Shown here piece after piece: positions 1 through 7,950 of a stretch of 64,000 nt of DNA. The notes below the pieces were generated by a model that was not told the DNA's origin, did no database searches, and saw only the letters and a list, made by a program, of their open reading frames with translations. This DNA is from CAYSRM01 sp964475205 (GTDB lineage: Bacteria; Verrucomicrobiota; Kiritimatiellia; UBA8416; CAYSRM01), in assembly GCA_964475205.1 (NCBI GenBank), contig CAYYVQ010000011.1:1-64000 (forward strand), in the 5' to 3' direction. Made by a program: the position numbers and the translations under genes. How positions within the stretch are numbered: position 1 is the stretch's first letter; each line of letters begins with the position of its first letter.

Positions 1-8
1 TCTATTCG

Positions 9-40
9 CCTGCCTGTGCGTGTCCGCACGCAGACAGGTG
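9..40. repeat. imperfect GC-rich hairpin at window edge
   Basis: Left arm 9-22 (cctgcctgtgcgtg) and right arm 27-40 (cacgcagacaggtg) form an imperfect stem with a 4-nt loop. It lies just downstream of the minus-strand gene that ends at 72. It could be a REP-like repeat unit or a transcript end; there is no clear T-run, so a terminator is only a possibility. Confidence 0.45.
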
Positions 41-71
41 TGCATTCGTGGTTCAGCTGCTCTTTATAGGA

Positions 72-1937
72 TTAATGTGTTTCGAGGCTTTTATACGAAA
101 AGCTCAGCTTTGCTTTTAAAATCAGATCTTTTTGCAGCTCGTCGCGCTTAACTCCGATGAGACCGTGCGCGCTTTTGCTGAATCCTTTAATGGGCCATGT
201 CTGCGGTGGATAAATCCTGTTGCCGGGGGTCAGGATGGTCTTGTATATACGGTCTTTCAAGGTGATTTCAATATACACCTTGAAATCAGGAAGCTTATGA
301 CCTGAGATGTTTTCCCAGTAAAGCGACAATTGCGAAACGCCTCTTTTGTTTGGTTCTGAAATTCTGAAACCGCGCAGTCTGACAAAATCCGCGAAACCGG
401 ACTGAATGATGTTTTCATTGATTTCCGGCAGCCGCTGAACACGTTGAACCAGCCGGTTGACAGGCATCGAACCCTTTCCCTGGTTTAGGACCATTAGTGT
501 TTCAGCATTGCAGGCAACTTGCCAGTCTTTGCCATCCATAAGTTGCCGGAGGTTATTATGATGGTTGGGTCCGTAGAACCCGTTTGCGTCGAAAGTCAGA
601 GGATCAATGGTATTGACAAGTATACAGTCAGGCGATTCAGGTAAAGAATAGGCAACATCGGACAATGTATGGAATCCTGAATAGATGTGGTGGAGGGAGT
701 AGATATTCTTCCTGTGGGACAGCTTTGGAAGAAACTCGAAAGTCGCCAGGACAGAGTCATTTTTGTTAATCATCCTGATTGCCGATTCTTTCCTTGAGTC
801 GAGGGCCGTTCTGTGAAGTGCCCTGTATATCTCCCCTTCCAGGTGTTCTGTGAAACCGTGGCTGATCCATGAGAGCGCGGGGAAAATAATAAGTAACGGA
901 ATAACAAGCCTGCCCGCTATTAGCGGAAATTTGTGTCGTAATCTTTTGATCCCGAATATTGCGGCCACAAACACAAAGGGGATAAACTCGGCCTGGTAGT
1001 GAAAAAAAATGGTTGCTTCGCTTTCCCTCAGCGAGAGCAGTCTTTGTGCGAGGACAGGCAGTACTGGAACAATGTTGCCGGGTGCGAGAAAACTCAAGAA
1101 TGCCAACGGAGCAGTGAGGGTACCTATGAATGCAAGTTTGTCGGGTTGGAATGCCCGTTGAATTGAGCTGACTGGATGTGAGGCGAGATCTGCTATTGCG
1201 GCCGGGAAGGAGTCGGCCGAAGCAGAATAGAGGTTATGAAACTGGATGATGTTGGGATTAAGCGCGGGCATGACTATCAGAATTATGGTCACGAAATAGA
1301 CAATCCCGATAATTGCCGGAGCCAGGGTCCATCGGCAGAGAAAAGTTCGTCTGTCCGCCCATGCGTATAGCCCGAAACCGATGGCAATAAGGGAGATGTT
1401 CTCCTGGCATAAAAGCGCCAGGATGAGACAGGCAAGAAACAGGCGGAAGCGTTCCTGTCTGTAAAAAAGAAAGGCCAGGATCAAGAGGGGAACCACAAAT
1501 GCTATGGGATGGAATTCGTAGAGATTCAGATTGATGAGCGGAGGATATATTGCCAGGGCCAGCGTGAGGAGCACACAAACAAGTCTATTGGCTATTTCTT
1601 TTCGGGCAAAAAAATATGTGGCTGGAATAGCTGAAGCCAGGGCGAGCGACTGCAGGTATAGCAGGAAGAGAGGTGTCCGGAAGATTGCATAGACGGGCGC
1701 CAGCAGAACCAGGATAAGACGCATATGATTCCCGAAAAAAGGGATGCCGTGAATAGAAGAATGGAATGACCCGTGTAGAATGTTCCACATGCCGTTTGAA
1801 TCGATTGCCAGATCAAAATCGGTATATTCGAAGTTATGATACTTGAAGTGTGATATGAGGCAGAAAAAAATAGCGTAAATTATCGCTGTCAACAGAATTG
1901 AAACTGTTGCGATTCTGTCTTTTGTCGCGGTGGTCAT
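72..1937 (-). CDS. DUF2079 family polytopic membrane protein
   Basis: 621 residues with about ten hydrophobic segments, from a first helix at residues 12-30 to about residue 365, followed by a soluble C-terminal domain. The early motif around residues 40-75, FDLAIDSNGMWN followed by an FFGNH stretch, is the pattern of DUF2079 proteins, membrane proteins related to GT-C glycosyltransferases. The reaction is unknown; transfer of a sugar from a polyprenyl donor at the periplasmic face is the family-level guess. Its ATG follows the stop of the upstream gene with one base between (TGATATG), so it is the last gene of a minus-strand operon running from 6086. The C-terminal 250 residues look extracytoplasmic and carry no motif I recognise. 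Confidence 0.8.
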   Translation of the reverse strand: MTTATKDRIATVSILLTAIIYAIFFCLISHFKYHNFEYTDFDLAIDSNGMWNILHGSFHSSIHGIPFFGNHMRLILVLLAPVYAIFRTPLFLLYLQSLALASAIPATYFFARKEIANRLVCVLLTLALAIYPPLINLNLYEFHPIAFVVPLLILAFLFYRQERFRLFLACLILALLCQENISLIAIGFGLYAWADRRTFLCRWTLAPAIIGIVYFVTIILIVMPALNPNIIQFHNLYSASADSFPAAIADLASHPVSSIQRAFQPDKLAFIGTLTAPLAFLSFLAPGNIVPVLPVLAQRLLSLRESEATIFFHYQAEFIPFVFVAAIFGIKRLRHKFPLIAGRLVIPLLIIFPALSWISHGFTEHLEGEIYRALHRTALDSRKESAIRMINKNDSVLATFEFLPKLSHRKNIYSLHHIYSGFHTLSDVAYSLPESPDCILVNTIDPLTFDANGFYGPNHHNNLRQLMDGKDWQVACNAETLMVLNQGKGSMPVNRLVQRVQRLPEINENIIQSGFADFVRLRGFRISEPNKRGVSQLSLYWENISGHKLPDFKVYIEITLKDRIYKTILTPGNRIYPPQTWPIKGFSKSAHGLIGVKRDELQKDLILKAKLSFSYKSLETH

Positions 1938-1938
1938 A

Positions 1939-3549
1939 TCAGAGTTGCATTCTCTCGGGATTTATTTCCAGTTTGTATAGATTTTTACGGACAGGCACAA
2001 GCTGGAACTGTTCCCGGAGTTCAAGCAGGATCTCTGCGTCTTCTATTGATGTGCCAGTAGCATCGAGAAAGACTTCCCGTCCATTTTGTAGTTGAGTTCT
2101 GATCTCCAGCATGGATTCTTCTGCGGTTCTTGCAAAGACTTCTTCTGCTCCCAGGGCCTTGAGTTCCAATACGTAGTGGGATGCGGGCGAAGTCAAAGGC
2201 GGCATATGTTTGCTCATATCTATGGCGCTGACTACTTTGGATGCGTATTCCACATTCCTTGATAGAGGAAGAATTTTGCGGGTGGAATCGGGGCCGACCA
2301 TGAATTCAAGATATGCCGGGTCTATTGAGGCGATCACCATGCAATCGGGGGGTGTATATTGTCTGATGCCATCTGCCGCGGTTTTTCTGTGAGGCTCAGG
2401 GTGCGCTTTAAGCGCGAAAGCAGTGAACAGACCGACGAAAAGCAGCATGATAGCGGCGATGCGCAACTTATGTTGCACATAGGTTTCCATGATGCCCGCC
2501 AGGTAAATTCCTGCGATAACAGCCAGCGGAGCCAGAAGCGGGAGGTAGAAACGGACTTCCGAAAAAAAATAGAACAGATGCAGCATTGCTGGAAGCCCCC
2601 CGGCTGTGAGGAGAAAGAACCAGTAAGCAGACGGATCCGTGACCGGTCTGTTTGATTTTCTAACTCTTTTCTTTTGCAGAAGCCACAGGATAGCGATGGA
2701 TGGAATAAGGAATCCGGCGCTGCTGCCGCATAGAACCATGATATTTTCAGGCAGATAAGATGCTGCCCATGTCAGCGGAAAGAAATCGTAGGGGATAGGA
2801 CACCAGAAGTTGTAACCGTTACGGAATGGCGAATCGAAAACCCGGTTGTTATACTGCGCGGTTGCCAGCAAAAGCGCGGCCAGCGGCGCGTATAGCGCGA
2901 GAAGGCGCAGGGCTCTGTGAGATTTAAAAGATCTTTTTTTGACCGCCAGCAATGTGAACGGGACTAAGAGCGAAATCATGGTGATACGGAAAGATGCGGC
3001 AATGGCTGCCACAACTCCTGCGGCCAGCCATCTAGCTGTATTCACATTCTGTGCCTTGTAGAATAACAGAAACATGAAGCCGAGCAGAAGAGCAAGGGCG
3101 GCAGCCGGAGCGTCGGTCATGATTTGCCGTGAACAGGCGTTATATTCTGGCAGAATTATAACCATGGCTGCGGCCAGAAACCCAGCCGTATGGCCTCCAA
3201 TCAATGCTCCGGTTTTGTAAGCCGCCCAGGTTCCTATCATTGAAAGCGCAAATACAGAAAGCAAAGCGTTCCCGGGTTCCTTGCCGAATAGCAGAAAAGC
3301 GGGCGAAAGCGCTATGGCAGAAAACCAGGGCGGGTATCGCGGCGGATAGTCTTTGCCGTTGACCTCTATATGGTAGCCGTCTCCGTGAGCCAGGTGCCAT
3401 GCTCCGGTTGTGTATTCCACCGAATCGGGTGCGATATCCAGGTTGGATGCATTGGAAGGCGGACGAAAGAAGGCAGCTGCCGCTATTATCAGGACAAGCA
3501 CGGGGAAAAGAAAGGTCTGTAAAACAGAGGTTTCAGATGCTTTTTTCAT
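1939..3549 (-). CDS. GT39-type membrane glycosyltransferase
   Basis: 536 residues. After a first transmembrane helix (about 12-30) there is an acidic periplasmic loop with PDSVEYTTGAWHLAHG and PPRYPPWF at about residues 41-75, the arrangement of ArnT/PMT-like GT-C enzymes in which an acidic residue of the first loop is catalytic. About nine further hydrophobic segments run to residue 370, then a soluble tail of about 160 residues. These enzymes move a sugar from a polyprenyl phosphate to a protein or glycolipid outside the inner membrane. The ATG overlaps the stop of the preceding (broken) gene as ATGA at 3546-3549, so translation was coupled. Acceptor and sugar cannot be told. Confidence 0.75.
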   Translation of the reverse strand: MKKASETSVLQTFLFPVLVLIIAAAAFFRPPSNASNLDIAPDSVEYTTGAWHLAHGDGYHIEVNGKDYPPRYPPWFSAIALSPAFLLFGKEPGNALLSVFALSMIGTWAAYKTGALIGGHTAGFLAAAMVIILPEYNACSRQIMTDAPAAALALLLGFMFLLFYKAQNVNTARWLAAGVVAAIAASFRITMISLLVPFTLLAVKKRSFKSHRALRLLALYAPLAALLLATAQYNNRVFDSPFRNGYNFWCPIPYDFFPLTWAASYLPENIMVLCGSSAGFLIPSIAILWLLQKKRVRKSNRPVTDPSAYWFFLLTAGGLPAMLHLFYFFSEVRFYLPLLAPLAVIAGIYLAGIMETYVQHKLRIAAIMLLFVGLFTAFALKAHPEPHRKTAADGIRQYTPPDCMVIASIDPAYLEFMVGPDSTRKILPLSRNVEYASKVVSAIDMSKHMPPLTSPASHYVLELKALGAEEVFARTAEESMLEIRTQLQNGREVFLDATGTSIEDAEILLELREQFQLVPVRKNLYKLEINPERMQL

Positions 3550-4525
3550 TGATGCCTTGCATATAGAAACCAGTCGAAACCGGACATATGTGAGGATTGA
3601 AAGCGCTTTTCAAGTTCATACGAGGTTCCGCGGATACTGATGGATTGGGGCCTGTCCGCATTATTCTCTGAATGCATGATAAACCATTGAGGAGGTCTGT
3701 CAGGGGCGCGGTAATAATCAAATTTCTTATCAGGGCCAGAATTCCAAGGGCGGCATGATTCCATCCCGGCTTGATCGGGGCTCCGATTGCTAGAGAAGAG
3801 AATTTCAGCACACTTTCGGAAAATGTCTGTTCGGCGCCGCCTCTGTGTGTCATGTTCGGGACGAGCAGAAAAGCAACAATGGCTATTGCAGTGGCAGGGA
3901 CAATATGGATGAGAATTGTTTTTGCTGACAACTCCAGAAGAGTTGCTTTTCTTTTCAGCAGGCTCATCAGGGTAAAAAGCAAAAGACCCGGATATATCAT
4001 TATGAAAGAGAGATGTGAAAAAATTCCCAGTGTTGCCACAAGCCAGAAGCCCGGAACAATGAGCGGCGAACCGTCCTCGTGATACTTCTCAAGCAACCAG
4101 ACTGACAGAAGAGAGAAAAAGATTGCCAGCGAGTATCCCCTTGCTTCCGAAGCATAAACGATAAGGAAACAGGAAAATGAGCACAGGATTAACGCCGTTA
4201 TACCGCCAGATCTGGACCATTTTGAAGTCAGCGCAAACACAAGGGGAAGCGCTGCTATCCCCGCGGCAAAAGATGGAATTCTGTATACCCACCAGTGCGA
4301 ACCCGGGTCGTACATTTTCATTATCAGGGTATACAACCAGTGGTTGGTGTCCATAGACAGGCGGGTAAACACGCCCGCAAATGTTTCTGTGTGTTCAGCC
4401 AGTTGCAAGGCCCATATTTCGTCAAGCCAGAAATTTGTCCAGAGGCCCGGGAGCCTCAGTGCGATTGCTGCGGCCGCTATAGTAAGGCATGTAATGGTGG
4501 TTGTCCTATGGGAATATGCGGACAC
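3546..4525 (-). pseudogene. GT39-type glycosyltransferase, frameshifted and internally shortened
   Basis: From the ATG at 4525 the frame encodes a normal GT-C start (LRLPGLWTNFWLDEIWALQ at about residues 24-42) and about seven hydrophobic segments to residue ~265, near 3735. The frame then runs on as non-conserved sequence to a stop at 3533, inside the next gene. A second frame from about 3740 to 3546 encodes what looks like the authentic tail (FDYYRAPDRPPQWFIMH ... MSGFDWFLYARH) and its TGA forms an ATGA overlap with the next gene, as expected for this operon. Joined, the two parts make only about 325 residues against about 450-550 for the family. An out-of-frame internal deletion is therefore likelier than a simple one-base error. 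An assembly error is the alternative. Confidence 0.7.
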
Positions 4526-6086
4526 GCGGATCTCCTGTTTCCGGCAGTTCTGAGGTGAAGTTATTCTTGTGAGGTTGTTTTACGAAAATCGCGGCAAGTT
4601 TGTCGCGATATACCATATCCCAATCTTCGAGTTTCTGCATTTCTGTAAACGCTTCATTTCCTGTGTGTATTAAGACGATGTCGGTCGGGTATTCTTCGAG
4701 GGCATCCTTCCACCAGACATTTCGAGCATATATGAAGTCAAGGTAGTCTTTGACCGTGCGGCTGGAATACGCCGAGAGAAAACGGCCGTCAGTAAATACC
4801 CTGGTTTCCGGATAAAGGTGCCATATTGCGAATTGGGCCCAATCGAAAAAAACGATGGCATTGCCGTCTATTTCGTTGTCTTTGATGAACTCAACAGCTG
4901 ACACAGGAAATTTATTTCTGTCGACTTCGATTTGCAGTGGCGCGGTTTTATTGAAAGTGGTTGCGTAAAACATGCTGAGGATACTGAAAATTGCAAGAAA
5001 AGTTGATATCAGCGCAGGATGCATTTTTCTGTAAATATTTTGTACTGACTCTCCTGCCACGCTGCTGACGTGTCTGAAGCAAAGGATTCCTGTGGTTATG
5101 GCAAAAAGGGGTATGTTTCTTCGCATGAAAAAAGCGGCGAGCGCTGCGAGGGAGAGTACGGCGATTTCGCTGATATCAGTTTGTTTCCTTGCGGCTACCA
5201 GGCAGGCTGCCGTGATAGTCACCAGTACAAGAAAGTCGACGTGCTCGTGGAAATTCTTTATGAGGTCTAAAGGCGCCCATTCGCTGAGGTACGGGCGCAT
5301 AACCGAACCGGATTCAAAGATAAAACTCCATAGCCGGATACCGTAGGGGTTGATGAAGCTTGCGGCAACAAAGATGATGAGGGAGGCAGATAGAAACGCA
5401 GGATATGCTAAGTGGTTACGTCTCTTCGCCATGGTTTTTGGATGCGCCTGTTGAGAAGGTTGGCTTTTCTCGGTTTCAGGGTTACTTTGCGCGTGTTCCT
5501 TATTTTCAGATATAAGCAGCCGCAGGAATTCTGATATTGAGGCTGTGGCGAGCAGAATGGCGCCAATAAAAAATGCGCCATGAAGGTTTGCCCACAAGAC
5601 AGCTATCGGCAGGGTCAGCAGAGGGAGGAGAGGCAGGCGCATATTTGATTTGAAAATAAGCCATAACATGGTTGCATAAAGCAGATATGTGAAATGGTGG
5701 GGGCGGGTGGAGTAGCCGTAGCCCATAGTTGATATTATCAGTACAAGATAGAGAAAACCTGCCGCATTCCACGACTTGTCTTTTCGCATGGATATTGCAA
5801 TGAACCCCAGGACGGCGAAACCCAGCATCAGCTTCAGCGCTAGAAGTCCCGGGTTTCCGGCCGTGTGGAATGTGCGGTTCAGGATGTACTGGCCAAGCCA
5901 TTCGTGGTTGATCCATTTGTGGCCTGGTTCGGTATATGAATATGTATTGGACCAGTCAAAGCCTTCCTGCCATGGCAGGGAGTCCACGAAGCCGATATTC
6001 CCCCACAAGTCCACATCTGCATCGTTATTGGAAAAGTGGTACAATGCAAACGTGATTACGGCCAATATTGTGAGCCAGCGTTTCAT
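4506..6086 (-). CDS. polytopic membrane protein, GT-C-like, function unknown
   Basis: 526 residues with a first hydrophobic segment at 2-18 and roughly ten more between about 85 and 395. The first outer loop is acidic (NNDADVDLWGNIGF) and is followed by a conserved-looking WINHEWLGQYI stretch. The C-terminal soluble part contains FFDWAQFAIWHLYPETRVF and an aspartate-rich region. This architecture resembles uncharacterised membrane glycosyltransferase-like proteins of planctomycetes and relatives, but I cannot name a family. It is the first gene of the minus-strand membrane operon and overlaps the following broken GT39 gene by 20 bases. The stretch 6087-6311 upstream is a divergent intergenic region shared with the regulator at 6312. 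Confidence 0.65.
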   Translation of the reverse strand: MKRWLTILAVITFALYHFSNNDADVDLWGNIGFVDSLPWQEGFDWSNTYSYTEPGHKWINHEWLGQYILNRTFHTAGNPGLLALKLMLGFAVLGFIAISMRKDKSWNAAGFLYLVLIISTMGYGYSTRPHHFTYLLYATMLWLIFKSNMRLPLLPLLTLPIAVLWANLHGAFFIGAILLATASISEFLRLLISENKEHAQSNPETEKSQPSQQAHPKTMAKRRNHLAYPAFLSASLIIFVAASFINPYGIRLWSFIFESGSVMRPYLSEWAPLDLIKNFHEHVDFLVLVTITAACLVAARKQTDISEIAVLSLAALAAFFMRRNIPLFAITTGILCFRHVSSVAGESVQNIYRKMHPALISTFLAIFSILSMFYATTFNKTAPLQIEVDRNKFPVSAVEFIKDNEIDGNAIVFFDWAQFAIWHLYPETRVFTDGRFLSAYSSRTVKDYLDFIYARNVWWKDALEEYPTDIVLIHTGNEAFTEMQKLEDWDMVYRDKLAAIFVKQPHKNNFTSELPETGDPRVRIFP

Positions 6087-6131
6087 TTGTTGTTGTTTCT
6101 TTGTTGTGGAACTACGAAATGCGCGAATTTG

Positions 6132-6153
6132 CCTGCCGGCTTTTGCCGGCAGG
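6132..6153. repeat. perfect 9-bp GC hairpin in the divergent intergenic region
   Basis: cctgccggc, loop tttt, gccggcagg: a perfect stem with a 4-nt loop, 45 bases upstream of the minus-strand gene at 6086. It resembles short REP-like palindromes. Being in a promoter region rather than after a gene, it is unlikely to be a plain terminator. Confidence 0.6.
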
Positions 6154-6255
6154 TGATGTCTTTTAGTGTCTTCTGTGTGTTTTGTAGTTTCTCTTCATAT
6201 TCCTCTCTTAATCATGGAATACGCTAAATACGCAAAAAAGACAATGAAATTGAGT

Positions 6256-6284
6256 TTGACATTCGCTGGTATGGAGCATAAACT
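6256..6284 (+). promoter_or_regulatory. sigma-70 promoter of the GbsR-type regulator
   Basis: TTGACA (6256-6261), 17-base spacer, TAAACT (6279-6284), 27 bases before the ATG at 6312. The -35 box and spacing are consensus. Expected start about 6291, giving a very short leader. Confidence 0.7.
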
Positions 6285-6311
6285 TTCTGAAGTTTCAAAA
6301 AATGGTGAAAC
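6281..6311. promoter_or_regulatory. candidate operator palindromes before the regulator
   Basis: Two inverted repeats overlap the promoter and start codon region: AACTT-tctg-AAGTT (6281-6294), which overlaps the -10 box, and GTTTCA-N8-TGAAAC (6292-6311), which abuts the ATG. MarR/GbsR-type regulators bind palindromes and often repress their own gene, so autoregulation is a reasonable inference. Confidence 0.45.
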
Positions 6312-6815
6312 ATGAAGAAGAAAAGCGATCCAAATGTTGAAAAGGCTATCGGGGATCTTTCTGAGCTGGGCGGAAGGCTTTCGGAGGATATGGGGCTGGG
6401 CCGGGTTGTCGGTGAGATATTGGCTTATTTGTATTTCAGGCCCGGTGAGAGGACAGCCTCGGATATAGAGAGTGATCTGGGCTTAAGCAAAGGGGCTGTC
6501 AGCGTGGCGGTCCGGCAGCTTGAGAATCTTGGTCTGGTCAGGCGGACAAGGAAGAAGGGCGAGAGGAAGAATTTTTACAGGACCGCGGACAACATAGCTG
6601 TTGCGCTAAGGCAGGGAATATTGCGTTTTATTCGTCAGAAACTCGAATTAATGGAGGTCGAACTTGACCATGTTGACGGATATGTGCGCGAGGCGGAGTC
6701 TGCTGACCACGATCTCACGTATCTCCGGGAGCAGCTTAAGCGAGCGAGAAGCCTCCGGAAAAAGGCGGCCGGCTTTGTTGACAGTCCGGTATTGAAGCTG
6801 GTTGAGAGGTTGTAG
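6312..6815 (+). CDS. GbsR/MarR-type winged-helix transcriptional regulator
   Basis: 167 residues, the usual GbsR size. A winged helix covers about residues 30-95 (YFRPGERTASDIESDLGLS, then a recognition helix KGAVSVAVRQLENLGLVRR), followed by a basic wing (RTRKKGERKNFY) and a long helical C-terminal region for dimerisation. GbsR itself senses choline, but relatives of this type are often found beside polysaccharide loci. It is the first plus-strand gene, 35 bases before the Wzm gene, so it probably controls the exporter operon and itself. Ligand unknown. Confidence 0.8.
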   Translation: MKKKSDPNVEKAIGDLSELGGRLSEDMGLGRVVGEILAYLYFRPGERTASDIESDLGLSKGAVSVAVRQLENLGLVRRTRKKGERKNFYRTADNIAVALRQGILRFIRQKLELMEVELDHVDGYVREAESADHDLTYLREQLKRARSLRKKAAGFVDSPVLKLVERL

Positions 6816-6850
6816 TGTTGATGTATTCATGTCATAAGGGATAAGTCAAA

Positions 6851-7741
6851 ATGCATTCTCAGAAAATCACTGTATATCGTCCTAATCAGCGCCATGAGCA
6901 AGGCTTGATACACACTTGGACCATCATGATGCGGAACGTTTGGCAGTCGCGAGAGCTGATATGGCAGCTTTTTAAACGTGATTTTTTTGCTCAGTACAAG
7001 AAGTCGTTTCTTGGACTAACATGGATTGTTTTGATGCCGCTCTTCGGAATCATTTCCTGGGTTTTCCTTCAGATGACGGGCGTACTGCGCCCGGGGGAAG
7101 TTGGTATTCCATATCCTGCATATGTATTGATAGGTACGTCAATGTGGGGTTTTTTTATAGGGCTTTACACCTCCAGCTCGCAAACTCTTGAAGCTGGGCG
7201 GAGTATGATCATGCAGGTCAATTATCCTCATGAAGCTATGTTGTTTAAGGAAATGGGGCAACAGGCAGCCAGCTTTACTATCATTCTCACATTGAATCTC
7301 TTTGTTTTGATATTATTGAGAATTTTTCAGCCTGGCGGTTTTTCAATTGCGTTCCCAAACGCGGGTATTCTTCTTTTTCCGTTTGTTATTTTACCCCTAT
7401 TCTTTCTGGCTGGCGCTATGGGGCTAATTATGTCAATGGTACATATCGTAGCGGTGGATTTGAGCAGGGCTGTAACCATGGTTTTAGGGTTGCTGATGTA
7501 TGTTACCCCGGTTATTTACAGCGCTGAATCAATAGAAAACCCGTTGTCACAAGCAATCATAAAGTGGAACCCCCTTACGTATCTTGTCTGTTCAGCCCGT
7601 GATGTTTTGATATACGGACACATTTATCAGCACAACTATCTCGCCTATTTTATTTCTGCTGTTTTTTCACTTATTGCCTTTCTTATTGCATGGCGCCTGT
7701 TTTATGTAAGTGAATTAACAGTCGTAGAACGCATTATATAG
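6851..7741 (+). CDS. wzm: ABC-2 polysaccharide export permease (Wzm-like)
   Basis: 296 residues. A basic cytoplasmic N-terminus (about 1-55, with LIWQLFKRDFFAQYKKSFLG) is followed by six hydrophobic segments between about 58 and 288, the standard ABC-2 permease of O-antigen and capsule exporters. It pairs with the ATPase encoded at 7951 and would move an undecaprenyl-linked glycan across the inner membrane. A Shine-Dalgarno-like AAGGGAT (6836-6842) precedes the ATG. The gap to the ATPase gene is unusually large (209 bases) because a fold-back element sits in it. Confidence 0.85.
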   Translation: MHSQKITVYRPNQRHEQGLIHTWTIMMRNVWQSRELIWQLFKRDFFAQYKKSFLGLTWIVLMPLFGIISWVFLQMTGVLRPGEVGIPYPAYVLIGTSMWGFFIGLYTSSSQTLEAGRSMIMQVNYPHEAMLFKEMGQQAASFTIILTLNLFVLILLRIFQPGGFSIAFPNAGILLFPFVILPLFFLAGAMGLIMSMVHIVAVDLSRAVTMVLGLLMYVTPVIYSAESIENPLSQAIIKWNPLTYLVCSARDVLIYGHIYQHNYLAYFISAVFSLIAFLIAWRLFYVSELTVVERII

Positions 7742-7764
7742 AATTAAGGATTTTGTTTTATTAA

Positions 7765-7945
7765 CTAGCCTGATCTATTCATAAAAATCTATTACGAGTG
7801 TGCATGTCGCTTCATCTTAACGACTTTGCTGGCCAGCCGATATTGACGTATGTCCATACGCCTTCACCCGGCTATCTGCGCAAAGCCATTGATCTAAAGC
7901 AATCTGCGCACTCTCATTACGAAGTTGATGGATAGATCAGGCTAG
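7765..7945. repeat. 181-bp fold-back (MITE-like) element between wzm and wzt
   Basis: The ends are perfect 14-bp inverted repeats: ctagcctgatctat (7765-7778) and atagatcaggctag (7932-7945). The whole element is an imperfect palindrome centred on cgtatgtccatacg (7847-7860), with arms of about 90 bases that align along their length. It carries no ORF of note. The left arm (7765-7808) recurs in reverse orientation at 28863-28906 with 43 of 44 bases identical. A non-autonomous mobile element, or a structured RNA processing signal inside the exporter operon, are the main options. Confidence 0.8.
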
Positions 7946-7950
7946 ACACC

